From positions 344,855,081-344,919,080 of the forward strand of contig JAUPFV010000001.1 in assembly GCA_036936605.1 (NCBI GenBank): a stretch of 64,000 nucleotides of DNA, read 5' to 3'. The notes under the pieces are model-generated. The model was not told where the DNA came from. It saw only the letters and a program-made list of their open reading frames with translations, and ran no database searches. Shown piece by piece: positions 11,435-21,607 of the stretch; the first letter of the stretch is position 1, and each line of letters opens with the position of its first letter. A program made the position numbers and the translations under genes. The stretch comes from Limnanthes douglasii subsp. nivea. Taxonomy: Eukaryota; Streptophyta; Magnoliopsida; Brassicales; Limnanthaceae.

Positions 11435-14400
11435 ATGTCACGGGAGAAGAAGGGTAAGGGAAATATAGATGCATCTTCAAGCAAAATGGATTCACCATCT
11501 CGATCTAATATTCAATTGACTAGAAACCAAGATCCCTTTGAGAGTAGTTCCTCTGCTCTCTTGAGTCCGGATCCTGGTCATGGACATCAGACCAGATCAG
11601 CAATAGAAATGCACACTGAAATGAAGAATGAATGTTATGCTTCTGAGTTGAGTCTTAGAGCTCACTCTCCCGAACCACCTAACATTATCAATCCAGAAGA
11701 TACTGGAAGGTCTAAAAGGGATTTAGAAATACATATTGGATTTAGTTACGCTTCTGAGTTGAATCTTAGAGTTGACTCTCCCGAACCACCTAACATTATC
11801 AATGCAGAAGGTACTAGGTCTAAAAGGGATTTAGTAATACATATTGGAGAACCAAGCAATACGCCAATTGATGGACAAAAAACTCTGTCAAACAACGGAG
11901 GGTGGACTAAATATTTTACCTTAGCGAGGGAGATGCCTAATTCAGATATGATTGATGGCATTAGTGGTATGTCTCTTTACTCGTACTATTATTGTTTCGG
12001 CATTTCTTGTCAAAGGAAATAAATTAGATTGTAGTTTATTTCCTTTGACATTACCAAGGCTCTTCTACTGTATTTCTGAGTTTTAGATTTTAGTGTTAAG
12101 TTTGATCATCATTCAAACTTAGTTCCAGTTGCATTTGATCCAATCTCTACTCTTCAGCTTAGCAGTAACAGTTTCATTCAACACTTTTCTTACTTCTGCT
12201 TTTGCTATAATTTTTTATGAGGAAACTATACAAGATTGTTTTTTGAGTAAGATAGATTCTTCCTTACTGGGTTGCATCTGCCAATGAAGAAGAAAGCAGA
12301 CATGGAGCCAACCTTAAATTACATTGATCTAGGTGGTAGATAAGTAGCCATTAAGGTGTGAACATAAAACGTACAGAGCTTTAGGGTAAAAGAAGCTCAA
12401 GAAGAATAGACACTAGGTACTGAGTACTTGTACGTGTTACTCTTCACACTAGGGTCATGAAGTCTTAAAAACAAAATCTGATATCCTCGTAGTTGAAAGT
12501 AATTTTTAATATCTGTATGTTTCCTCTAACGGAGACTAACTTAGATTTTTTCATTATCTGGTTTCTTCCAGGTGAATTATATAATTTCAGCCCTGTCGGT
12601 TTCTCTCTTATTATATCCTATGTAGCACTTTCGTTCTTCAACTCTTCTAAACAAGAGTAGTAAGGATTAGCTGATGATAAATAAATCTCTTAAATATGCT
12701 TCTTAATAATAATAATAAAAAACGGAATTTAGATGCGAAATTTTCCTGCATTCTACGGGATCGAGACATGTTTTAAGTTCCTCGCTGATTCATTTACTTT
12801 TAGCAGATGGTAGAAATATAGTGTTCTCTATATAATTTCAATTTTTTTTCAGCGGGTCATAGGAAACAGTATGTCAATCAATGTGTGCCACTGTACCAAG
12901 CTGCTTTGACCGGTGACTGGAAAAAAGCTGAGGCTCTAATTGAAAAAAATTGTGATTTAGTTCGTGTTGCAATTACCAATAGATTGGAAACAGTTCTTCA
13001 CATTGCAGCTGCTGCAAAACAGACAGCATTTGTAAAGAAGCTTGTTAAACGAATGGAGAAAAGTGACTTGGCCCTGAAAAACATAGATGGAAACACAGCC
13101 ATTTGCTTTGCCGCTTCATCAGGAGTTGTGGACATCGCTAAGGCGATGGTGGATAGGAATAAGGACCTACCTCTGATTCGAAGTAATAATGGAATGACAC
13201 CCCGTCACATGGCAGTGTTGTTCGGAAACAGGGAGATGGTGTCATATCTCAAGGAGAAAACTCCAGTTACTAGCTTATCTCCCGAGGAAAATGTGAAATT
13301 CTTTCTCGCCACTATATCAGCTAATATGTATGGTATGAACTATATCCATATTTACCATTTAACAATTACTCATGGCTGGCAAAGTTCAAATCTTTGCTTC
13401 GATGACATTTCATTAATTCTATCTTCTGGTTACAATTTTTTCTGGACTTCCTAAAATTCGAAAATTGGCAAGTTTGAAGCCTATTTTTTTTTTTTTTTTT
13501 TTTTTATCTTTCTTACTAATTACCACTATGCAATTCATGCACTCACTTCAACCTATTTTTATATTTATCTGGGTTAGAAATTACCACCTGAAAACCCATT
13601 TATTTTTGAACAGATGTTGCTTTGGACATGTTAAAAGTTGACGAAAGCTTAGCCATTTGCCGAAATCCTGATGGAAGCGGGGAATTGCCTGATGGAGATA
13701 CAGCATTGCACTTGATGGCTCGAAAAACAATTGCAATTGCCAATGGAACTGCTCTTGGATTCTTTCAAAGATGGATCAATTTTTGTAAGTCTAAATCTAT
13801 CAGAATATCTAATCATAAGTTGGGTGCACTCCTATTAGTTAAAGTAAATATCGCCAATACTTCGTAACCCAATTTATTATTGAACATAATATCTGATCAG
13901 GATAGATAGATCAGGCAACAAACATTTCTACACCAGGTTGATCTATTGGTCATAAACCAGTCTAACTTGAAAAAGTGCCTGAAGAAAATAATAAATAGTT
14001 GCAGTATTACCTCAATCTGGATAACTACACTCTCTTCACATCTTAACTTGTTTCCAAAACAAATGTTTCAAGTGAATTTAGAAATGAATTTTCTTGTCTT
14101 TTGGACCTGACACAGATTTTAATTGTCAGATTTTGAAGGGTTATTCCACAAAGCTATGATGCGCAAGATAGCTCATCAACTTGTTGATAAACTTTGGAAA
14201 CAGTTATTAATAGAAAAGCATTCCCATCATGCGATGTCAGAATTTATAAAGGTTCCTTCAAGACTGTTGTTTGATGCTGCCGCAAGCGGGAACATCGAGT
14301 TTTTGGTTATTCTTATCCGCTCTTATCCTGATCTAATATGGAAAGTTGATGATAATAATCTAAGCTTGTTTCACATTGCTGCGTTAAACCGTCATAGTAG

Positions 14401-15277
14401 CATCTTTAATATTATCAACGAAATTGGTGCAATTAAAGATATAATTGCAGCATACAAAGATAATGCCGGAAACAACATGCTTCATTTAGTTGCAACTCAA
14501 CCACCACTTCATAAGCTCCAAACTGTTTCAGGAGCAGCCCTTCAAATGCAAAGCGAGCTACTGTGGTTCAAGGTATGCTTCCAATGCGGTTCTCTTTTCA
14601 TTTGGCTTCAGTTTTATGTTGTTTCTGTTATTTTGTTTAAAACATTTCTAACATTCAAGGCAGTGAAAAAGATCGTTCCACCTTCATACATAAAAATGAG
14701 GAATTCAAAAGGCAAACTTCCTCGTGAAGTGTTTACCGAGACTCACACAGAATTACGAAAGCTAGGGGAGAAATGGATGAAGGATACGTCAGCATCATGT
14801 ATGCTTGCGGCAACACTCATAGCCACTGTGGTGTTTGCCGCCGCCTTCACCGTTCCTGGTGGAAACAACAACGACAAAGGCACTCCTATCCTTCAAAGAG
14901 ATAAACTGTTTACTATTTTTGTGTTATCAGATGCCATAGCATTATTCTGTTCCTCGATTTCAATTGTGTTTTTCTTGTCCATTCTCACTTCTCACTTTGC
15001 GGAAAGTGATTTTCAATTCTCACTACCCTCGAGGCTGATGATTGGGCTCTTAACACTCTTCTTATCAATCATCACAATGGTTGTGGCCTTCAGTGTGACA
15101 CTTTTCTTGATCTACAATCATGAGTTTTCTTGGATCCCAATCATGATCATCTCTCTTGCTTCTGTCACGGCTCTATCGTTTGCCTCGTTACATGCTCAGA
15201 TTTGGTTCGATGCAATTCGTTCAACCATTTCGTCCAACTTTCTATTCCAGATACATAAACCTCGGCTTTACAGTTGA
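11435..15277 (+). CDS. Ankyrin-repeat protein with C-terminal PGG membrane domain (ITN1/ACD6-like class), five exons
   Basis: Exons inferred from GT..AG sites and phase: 11435-11966, 12853-13332, 13614-13784, 14130-14572, 14660-15277, giving 747 codons without a stop. Exon 1 is a hydrophilic N-terminal region of about 177 residues with an internal duplication. Exons 2-3 carry ankyrin repeats (VPLYQAALTGDW, TVLHIAAAAKQ, GNTAICFAASSG, GMTPRHMAVLFG, DGDTALHLMARK). Exon 4 adds more (LLFDAAASGNIEFL, LSLFHIAALNRH, NMLHLVATQPP). Exon 5 is the PGG domain: ASCMLAATLIATVVFAAAF then VPGG near residue 608, followed by three further hydrophobic segments, so a multi-pass membrane anchor is expected. Proteins of this class act at membranes in defence and salt responses; that is family knowledge, not shown here. 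For exon 4 the acceptor at 14128-14129 keeps the frame, whereas the upstream AG at 14114-14115 does not. The last intron (14573-14659) is 87 bp without a stop, so its retention would also stay in frame. The gene looks intact, and no other gene in the window does. Confidence 0.88.
11635..11851 (+). repeat. Coding tandem duplication (period 111 bp, 37 codons) in exon 1
   Basis: Two copies of a segment beginning YASEL(S/N)LR and running through SPEPPNIIN, SKRDL and IHIG lie head to tail. The second starts at 11746, 111 bases after the first. Unit 1 is slightly longer because of extra residues. The period is a multiple of three, so the frame is kept. Confidence 0.9.
11967..12852 (+). other. Intron 1 of the ankyrin gene
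   Basis: Starts gtatgt, ends in a T-rich tract and cag. No recognisable coding or repeat content. Introns 2 (13333-13613) and 3 (13785-14129) are similar. Intron 2 contains a T-run of about 22 at 13484-13505. Confidence 0.75.
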
Positions 15278-15777
15278 AGAGTAACAAATCTGCAACTTCT
15301 TGAACTTGGTGATTCGATAGAATGTTCATTGGGCTTACCGATCGTTCTGTGGATAATCAGGTATTGTTGTATTTTTACACGGGTCAAAATTTGTTGTATT
15401 TGGTTACTGTGGAGATATTTCTATTTGTTAAACAGATTGCACAACTATTTAATTCTTTGTTGTTGTTCAACTTAAAAATGTATAATACTAATTAGCATAT
15501 GTACCATTCATTTTCTGTCCACATATAAAAATACTTTATTAGTTATATACTTATTGATTCTTCCATGTTTAAGTGATATGGGATGCCAGATTTTTGGTCG
15601 TACCCTACCAATAACTTATCTATCTGTTTTGCTCATTTGATATGAGGAGTTGTTTCCGTGTAAGATTTTCTTTTTGTGCAAACTAATACACGTAGATTTT
15701 CTTTTTGTGCAAACTAATACACGTACATACTTCTGATTCAATGACATTTCAAATGCTTACTATTTGATGCGTATGAG
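15278..15777. other. 3' flank of the ankyrin gene
   Basis: AT-rich. Probably holds the 3' untranslated region. No unambiguous poly(A) signal chosen. Confidence 0.4.
15663..15725. repeat. Perfect tandem duplication, period 31 bp
   Basis: The word gattttctttttgtgcaaac followed by taatacacgta occurs at 15664 and again at 15695 without mismatch. Confidence 0.9.
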
Positions 15778-16010
15778 AGAAAAAACATCAAAAGAAATAT
15801 ATATAGATATATATTTGAATAGAAGTGCCATATAGGCCTACCCTCAAAATCAAAGGAAAAGACAAGATGGTGTTGCACCATACGAATGATACACCACTTT
15901 GTAGAATTCTACCTGAGGTTGGCATGGATGTGGACAACATGGAGGTGGGGTGGTGGTTTAAGACTTTAACTAGTGGCTTGAAAGCTTCTAAGCTAGCGCA
16001 GCATACCTTC
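15778..16010. other. Unassigned sequence left of gypsy element A
   Basis: Ends abruptly at the LTR start (16011). A 62-codon plus-strand ORF (15825-16013) and an overlapping minus-strand ORF show no motif I recognise. It may be older transposon debris. Confidence 0.35.
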
Positions 16011-16321
16011 TGATGTAGTTGCACAAGTCTATGACTATATAGTCTTTTTGGACAAACGGAAACAGATTTTATTTGGGGTCCAGTTATCAGAATTAGGTGA
16101 TGCGACCACTCAAATCGAACGCGTCGAGAAGCCCAACGATTTTCGAAAGCCCAGGCCATAAATTTAATCGTTTAAACCCTCGTTTTACTGTTTTAGTAAA
16201 TTTTCTGCATTTTTCTATTTTTGTTAGATTTTATTAAAATACTTAACCATCTCCAATCGCTTTGAAATTGGGCTGAGCTTTGTAATTTCTTTAAAGTCTA
16301 TTTTACTCTGACCTAGGGTTA

Positions 16322-16768
16322 AACCTATATAGGCATTGAACAGTAAATCGTCCCTCGACTATCGCGTTTGGTGGCAGATAGTCCCTTGACTTTCAAATGT
16401 CCGTTGACAGTCCCTAGACTATCGCGTTTGGATAAAGTTAGTCCACCAGATCCTCTCATCCATGAGAGGCTGCCACCTGTCACCATAGTCCCCAGATTTT
16501 TGTATCACCACTAGTCCCTTGAGTTTAGGTTAAACCCAAAATGTAGAATATTACGGAAAACTAAACTCAAGGGACTAGTGGTGATACAAAAATCTGGGGA
16601 CTATGGTGACAGGTGGCAGCCTCTCATGGATCAGAGGATCTGGTGGACTAACTTTATCAAAATGCGATAGTCCAGGGACTGTCAAACGGACATTTGAAAG
16701 TCAAGGGACTATTTGCCACCAAACACGATAGTCGAGGGACGATGTACTGTTCAAAGCCAACCTATATA
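16322..16768. repeat. 10-bp target-site duplication flanking the MITE
   Basis: aacctatata at 16322-16331 and again at 16759-16768, identical and directly abutting both ends of the foldback element. Confidence 0.9.
16332..16758. mobile_element. Foldback MITE, probably Mutator-like
   Basis: A 427-bp element that is almost one long inverted repeat: arms 16332-16528 and 16561-16758 pair over about 197 bp with few mismatches, around a loop of about 32 bases. Ends are ggcattgaacagta and its inverse with one change. The 10-bp target duplication falls in the 9-11 bp range typical of Mutator-like elements. It has no coding capacity. The high arm identity suggests recent insertion. Its transcript could fold into a long hairpin. 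Confidence 0.88.
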
Positions 16769-16840
16769 TCTTCTATTGTTTGTCTTTTTTATCTGTATTT
16801 TCAGCCGACTGTTCCATCTCGTAGCTTGACGCTAGCATAT

Positions 16841-16854
16841 TGGTATCAGAGCCA
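16841..16854 (+). other. Primer-binding site, initiator-tRNA-Met type
   Basis: tggtatcagagcca directly follows the 5' LTR. tggtatcagagc is the usual plant retrotransposon binding site complementary to the 3' end of initiator methionine tRNA. Confidence 0.9.
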
Positions 16855-16863
16855 GAGTTTCTA

Positions 16864-17968
16864 TGCCGTGGGTAACGAAGGTATGTCGCCAAAACGATCT
16901 TTTCGGGGAAGTCCACTCTTTCGATCATCGAATCGGTCGACCGTGATGAATTCGGTCAATTCCAATCCCAAGTTGGTGAACATATGCACTCGTTGGGAAA
17001 TTAGATGAGAGACGTACATGAAGCAGTACACAGGCCGTTGAACAACCAAACCAACAGATTTCGAGCTCCGGGTTTGAGCAACTAGCCGTCGGGATATGAG
17101 AGAGAGAGATCGGCCGCGAGCGGAATCCGTTTGCTCATCGGCGAGAACAAGGTAGGGGTCACTATTACCCACAAGACTATCGTGAAGAAGTTCTTGAGCA
17201 ACCGCTAACGAGAGATTCTGATCTGAACGCCAATAACCGGTAGGAATCTGGATTCAGACTGGAGATCCTAGAGTTCCAAGGGGGTCTCGAACCGGAGGAG
17301 TTTTTAGATTGGATCGCATCAGTTGAAGAAGTCCTTGATTTCAAGGAGGTTCCGGATGCAAAACGGGTACAGTTGGCTGCAACTAAGTTCTGGGGCAGAG
17401 CTACATCCTGGTGGCAATAGCTCAAGCAGACCAGATCAATGCAATGTAAGCAAAAAATAACAACTTGGGCTAAGTTAGTGAAGCACTTGAGGGCTGCGTT
17501 TTTGCCTTACAACTATGCGCGTATCATGTATCAGCAGTTCCAAAACCTTGAATAAGGGTCAATGACTGTTAACGAGTACACTAACGATATTTTCAAGCTA
17601 CAAAACCGTGTCGATATTGCTGATTCAACAGATCAGCTAGTATCTCGTTGTATAGGGGGATGAGACAGCAGTTTTAGGACAAGCTGAACATGTTCGACCC
17701 TGTGAATGTGTCTAAAGCACATCAACGTGCACTGCATCTGGAGAAAGCCCTTTCACGAAGATCTTATGGAGGAGATACTGCAAATTTAACTCCATTGGCG
17801 TTTCCAAAAAAGACGGTTCCAAGCCCTAACCCAGGAGTACCAACTGCTGCTTCTTTATATACAGGTGCTAATTTACAGGTCCCTAGTCGCACAGTTACTT
17901 CCTCTCAGGTCCGGTGCTACCATTGTCATGAACTAGGGCAAGTTGCTTTACAGTGTCCAAAATTATGA
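16864..17968 (+). pseudogene. Gypsy A gag
   Basis: Nucleocapsid/capsid precursor, degenerate. Retrotrans_gag core at about 17255-17440 (EEFLDWIASVEEVLDF, RATSWWQ), continuing to LPYNYARIMYQQFQNL near 17540. The last part (17690-17968) ends with a zinc knuckle CYHCHELGQVALQC, in which the essential His of CX2CX4HX4C is Gln (codon at 17939). Element B has CYHCHELGHIASQC. Stops at 17553-17555 and 17675-17677 correspond to CAA and CAG in B. Confidence 0.8.
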
Positions 17969-17983
17969 CAACAGCCACAACAA

Positions 17984-18475
17984 TTGAGGGGACTGTTCGT
18001 TGGCACTGCTGATTTTCACCTGGAGGGTGACCCACAGTTTGATGAGGAACCAGAAGATGTTGTTGATGAGGTCCTAGAGGGCCAGGTTACAGGAGAAGAT
18101 ATTGGTCAGACATTGGTTTTAAGGCGTATCTGTCTGACACCGAAAGCCAAAAGTGATGGGGATGATTGGCTACAAAACAATATTTTCCGATCGACTTGTA
18201 CTATTGGGGGAAAGGTATGCAAATTCGTTATTGATTCAGGGAGATGCGAAAATGTTATCTCTGAAGAAGCTGTGCAGAAGCTGGCCCTAAAAACAGAAGA
18301 CCACCCAAACCCTTACAAGCTTGTCTGGTTAAAGAAAGGTAGTGAGGTAAATATCTCTAGAAGATGTTTGACATCTTTCTCTATTGGTCACTATAGGGAT
18401 AAAGCATGGTGCGATGTCATTGGGATGGATGCGTGTCACTTGTTGCTAGGCCGACCCTAGCAATATGATAGAAGT
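17984..18475 (+). pseudogene. Gypsy A protease
   Basis: Retropepsin region: VIDSGRCENVISEE near 18228 carries the catalytic D-S-G. WCDVIGMDACHLLLGRP ends at 18457, followed by TAG where relatives have Trp, then QYDRS continues in the same frame. The stop is therefore a TGG-to-TAG change inside the polyprotein, not a natural end. Confidence 0.85.
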
Positions 18476-18479
18476 GTCA

Positions 18480-20092
18480 CATATGATGGTAGGATGAACC
18501 ACTACAGTTTCATATGAAATAATGTCAGGTTCATATTAACACCAACTAGAGAGGTTTCCCCAAAACCTGCCCTTGAAGTATCAAAGGAGTCGGGTAAGAA
18601 CTTTCTAGCTCGAAAGGCGTTTATAGAACATGCTCATGAAACAAGGATTGTCTATCTTTTGGTGGTTAAAGAATTTAGTATTGATCCATTTGCTGGTATA
18701 CATGAGCGAGTTCAGCCGCTATTAGTAGAGTTTTCTGTTGTATTTCCCGATACTTTACCTACAGGTCTTCCTCCATTGAGAGTTTTCCAGCACCAGATTG
18801 ACCTTGTACCGGGTGCTAGCCTACCATACCGACCACATTATCGAATGAGCGCAAAAGAGCATGAAGAGCTCCGTAGACAGGGTGGAAGAACTGTTGACGA
18901 AAGGCCACATCTGGGAGAGTCTTAGTCTTGTGTGGTTCTTGCACTGTTAACACCAAATAAGGATGGCTCAATGAGAATGTGTGTGGATAACCAGACTATC
19001 AAAAAAATTACAGTCATATATCGGTTTCCGATTCCCCACCTTGATGAATGGATCAATTGAATGGCGTTATTGTGTTTACGAAGCTGGATTTGAAGAGCGG
19101 ATATCGCCAGATTCGTATTAGTATGAGCGATGAGTGGAAATCAGCCTTCAAGAACCGAGAAGGTATGTTTGAATGTATGGTAATGCCATTCGGTCTTTCT
19201 AATGCTCCTAGCACGTTCATGGGGGTTATGAACCAGGTATTTCGCCCGTTAATCGGAAAATTTCTTGTTGTGTACTTAGATGACATTCTTATATATAGTA
19301 CCACGAAAGAGCTGCATCTCTAACACAAACGCGAAGTGTTGGTTGTTTTGAGGCGAGAGGAGTTTTATGGGGGACTCCATAAGTGTTGTTTGATGACAGA
19401 TTCGGTCGTCTTCCTAGGGTATGTCGTGTCAAAAGATGGGCTGTCAGTGGATCAGTCGAAATTGGCAGCTATGCGAGACTGGCCTATTCCTACTTCCATC
19501 ACTGAAGTCTGCTCTTTCACAGATTGGTCTCCTTTTACAGACAGTTCATACATAACTTCAACACTGTCATGACTCCTATTACAGAGTGTATGAAGGGCAA
19601 GACATTATGTTGGACCCCTGAAGCAGCTCAGGCGTTTGAGGAAATCAAGGTAAGACTGACCAATGCACCGATTCCGGTTTTACCTGACTTCTCCACATGA
19701 TTTAAACTGCATTGTGATGCGTCTGGATTGGGCATTGGTGCTGTACTCAGCCAACGAGGCCGCTCTGTAGCATACTTCAGTGAAAAGTTAAGTGGAGCTA
19801 AACTCAACTAAAACACCTATGGCTAGGAATTCTATGAAGTTGTATGAGCTTTGAAGCACTGAAGTTCCTACTTGTCCTACAATGACTTTGTCCTGTACAC
19901 CGATCATGATGCCTTGAAACATCTGCAGAGTCAGGAGAAACTCTCTTCCCGCCATGCACGTTGGGAAACATTTACTCAACAATTTACCTTTTCCATTAAG
20001 CATACTTCAGGGACAGTTAACCGTGTAGCTGACGCACTGAGCCAACGCAGCATGATGATTCGTATGGAAGGAGAGGTTGTGGGATTCAAGAT
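18480..20092 (+). pseudogene. Gypsy A reverse transcriptase and RNase H
   Basis: RT pieces: 18659-18925 (up to the LPYRPHYRMSAKEHEELRRQ segment) and 19048-19323 ([27 protein letters not shown], catalytic YLDD at about 19273-19284). A further RT part with VVFLGYVVSKDGLSVD is at 19405-19450. RNase H begins near 19711 (HCDASGLGIGAVLSQ), continues to FVLYTDHDALKHL (about 19890) and ends with VNRVADALSQ (about 20020). Several stops and frame changes. The polyprotein is then interrupted by the SINE. Confidence 0.85.
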
Positions 20093-20328
20093 TTTTTTTT
20101 CCAGAGGGAACCCGCAGCCGCTACTCAAAGTGCAATGAGTGCGCACAGGGTAAACCCTCAGTCTGACGCGATAGCCTGCAAACCAACGGCAGAAGGTAAA
20201 CCACGCAAGGTGATAGACTCAGCCGAGAAAACGTATGTAGAGGGACTCGAACTCATGACCTTTTGGTCATAAGAATGCCATACTCAACCAACTCGGCTAC
20301 CTCCTTGGGGGCTTGTAGGATTCGAGAT
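20078..20328. repeat. Target-site duplication of SINE copy 1
   Basis: tgtgggattcaagat (20078-20092) and tgtaggattcgagat (20314-20328), 13 of 15 identical, flank the SINE directly. Confidence 0.8.
20093..20313 (-). mobile_element. tRNA-derived SINE, copy 1
   Basis: On the minus strand the element starts at 20313 with a tRNA-like head: box A tagccgagttgg (complement of 20288-20299) and box B gagttcgagtccc (complement of about 20242-20254), the internal RNA polymerase III promoter. It ends in a poly(A) tail, seen as T8 at 20093-20100. About 220 bp. A second copy lies at 47795-48004. It sits in gypsy A between RNase H and integrase. Leaving it out, pol runs on from GEVVGF directly to the integrase ORF. 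Confidence 0.88.
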
Positions 20329-21607
20329 GATGAAGTATCTACTTGTTATCGATCTATATTTTGGTCATATTCTAGAGGACGTCAGCGCAGGTTTGAGAAA
20401 AGATTTTGCAGTGAGCAACGATTACCTCTTCAAAGGTAATTTACTTTGTATTCCTGAGGGCAGTTTGAGGTTACTGATTGTACAGGAAAAACACAACGAG
20501 GGGCATAGGGGTAGAGATCAAACCTTTCACTCTGTATCCAGTCAGTTCTTCTGGCCGCATTTGAGGCGAGATGTTATCATTTTTGTAGCTGATTGTCGTG
20601 TTTGCCAGGTGAAGTACTCTCAACCAAAGATCATGGATATTCAGTCTAGCATTGTCAGACCCAATAGTGCTGCGAATAGTTTTGAGATTAAACCCGGCAC
20701 TTTTCAGATGATGCAGAATTCTTGTCAGTTTGGGGGAGCTTCATCTGAGGATTCTAATATGCACATTATGACCTTCCTTGAAATCTGTGATACTTTCAAG
20801 TTCAACGGTGTTTCAGATGATGCCATAAGACTGAGACTCTTCCCATTTTCTCTGAGTGACAAAACTAAGAGCTGGTTACACTATTTACCGACAGGCTCTA
20901 TCACTGCTTGGGATATACTTGCGCAGAATTTTCTCTCAAAATTCTTTCCCATTGAGAGAACAGCCGCCATGAGGAATGCTATTACTCAGTTTTCTCAGTC
21001 ACATGGTGAATCTTTAAGTGAAGCTTGGGAGTGTTACAAGGAGATGCTCAGAAAATGTCCTCATCATGGGATACCTGATTGGTTAGTAATAAATTGCTTC
21101 TACAATGGTTTGAGTGCACAAACAAGGCCCATGGTCGATGCTGCATCTTGGGGAGCCTTATTAACAAAAATCTATGAGGATGCTCACAAGCTCTTTGAGA
21201 TGATGGCTGCTAATGAATTCCAGAACCCTTCTCAGAGACTATCACAACATAAAGTAGTTGGTATTCTTAACGTAGACACTGTCACTGCTTTAGAAGCTCA
21301 GGTTGAAGCTCTAAACATGAAGGTGGATTATTTGGCTAAACTAGGGGTGCATCAGGTAGCTAGTGTGTGCGAGATTTGTGCTGGAGGGCATGACACTCAG
21401 CAATGCCCTATTTCTACTGAGTCATTGCAATTTGTGAGTAACTTTCAGAGGCAGAATCAACAACCAATCTCAAACACCTATCATCCAAGCAACAGAAATC
21501 ATCTGAACTTCAGTTGGAGCAATAATCAACAAGGTAATGAGCATTATGGTGCTACGCCATACGCTCTTCCTGGATTTCAGCAACAAGGTCAGCAACATCA
21601 ATCTTAA
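20327..21607 (+). pseudogene. Chimeric ORF: gypsy A integrase zinc domain fused to Athila-like gag (element C)
   Basis: A 426-codon open frame. Residues 1 to about 100 are the HHCC integrase domain of element A (HNEGH ... FFWPHLRRDV ... CRVCQ). From about residue 104 (about 20637) it becomes the gag of an Athila-type gypsy element: IVRPNSAANSFEIKPG, FLEICDTFKFNGVSDDAIRL, SWLHYLPTGSITAWD, FLSKFFPIERTAAMRNAI, and a knuckle-like CEICAGGHDTQQC near residue 346. No LTR or primer-binding site lies between the two parts. The join is therefore a deletion or recombination product that happened to stay in frame. Confidence 0.85.

Larger units (their letters stand above)
16011..16837 (+). repeat. 5' LTR of gypsy element A, split by a MITE
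   Basis: Begins TGATGTAGTTGCACAAG, shared with the start of element B at 61487. It ends CA at 16837, three bases before the primer-binding site. Removing the 427-bp MITE and one copy of its 10-bp duplication leaves an LTR of about 390 bp. Confidence 0.75.
16011..20640 (+). mobile_element. Gypsy element A (Ty3/gypsy, chromovirus-like), broken and 3'-truncated
   Basis: Order LTR, primer-binding site, gag with CCHC, protease, RT, RNase H, INT zinc domain, as in Ty3/gypsy. Related to element B (61487-64000). It is interrupted by a MITE (in the LTR) and a SINE (in pol). It stops inside integrase, where it is fused to the gag of element C. Its 3' LTR is not in the window. Confidence 0.85.

Noticed and set aside
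15788..16159. 123-codon minus-strand ORF
   Set aside because: Crosses the start of the gypsy A LTR, so it spans two unrelated sequences. No motif.
20230..20313. tRNA-like sequence (also 47930-48004)
   Set aside because: Box A and B are present, but the sequence continues into a SINE body with an A-tail and target duplication, and no complete cloverleaf is evident. Annotated as SINE, not a tRNA gene.
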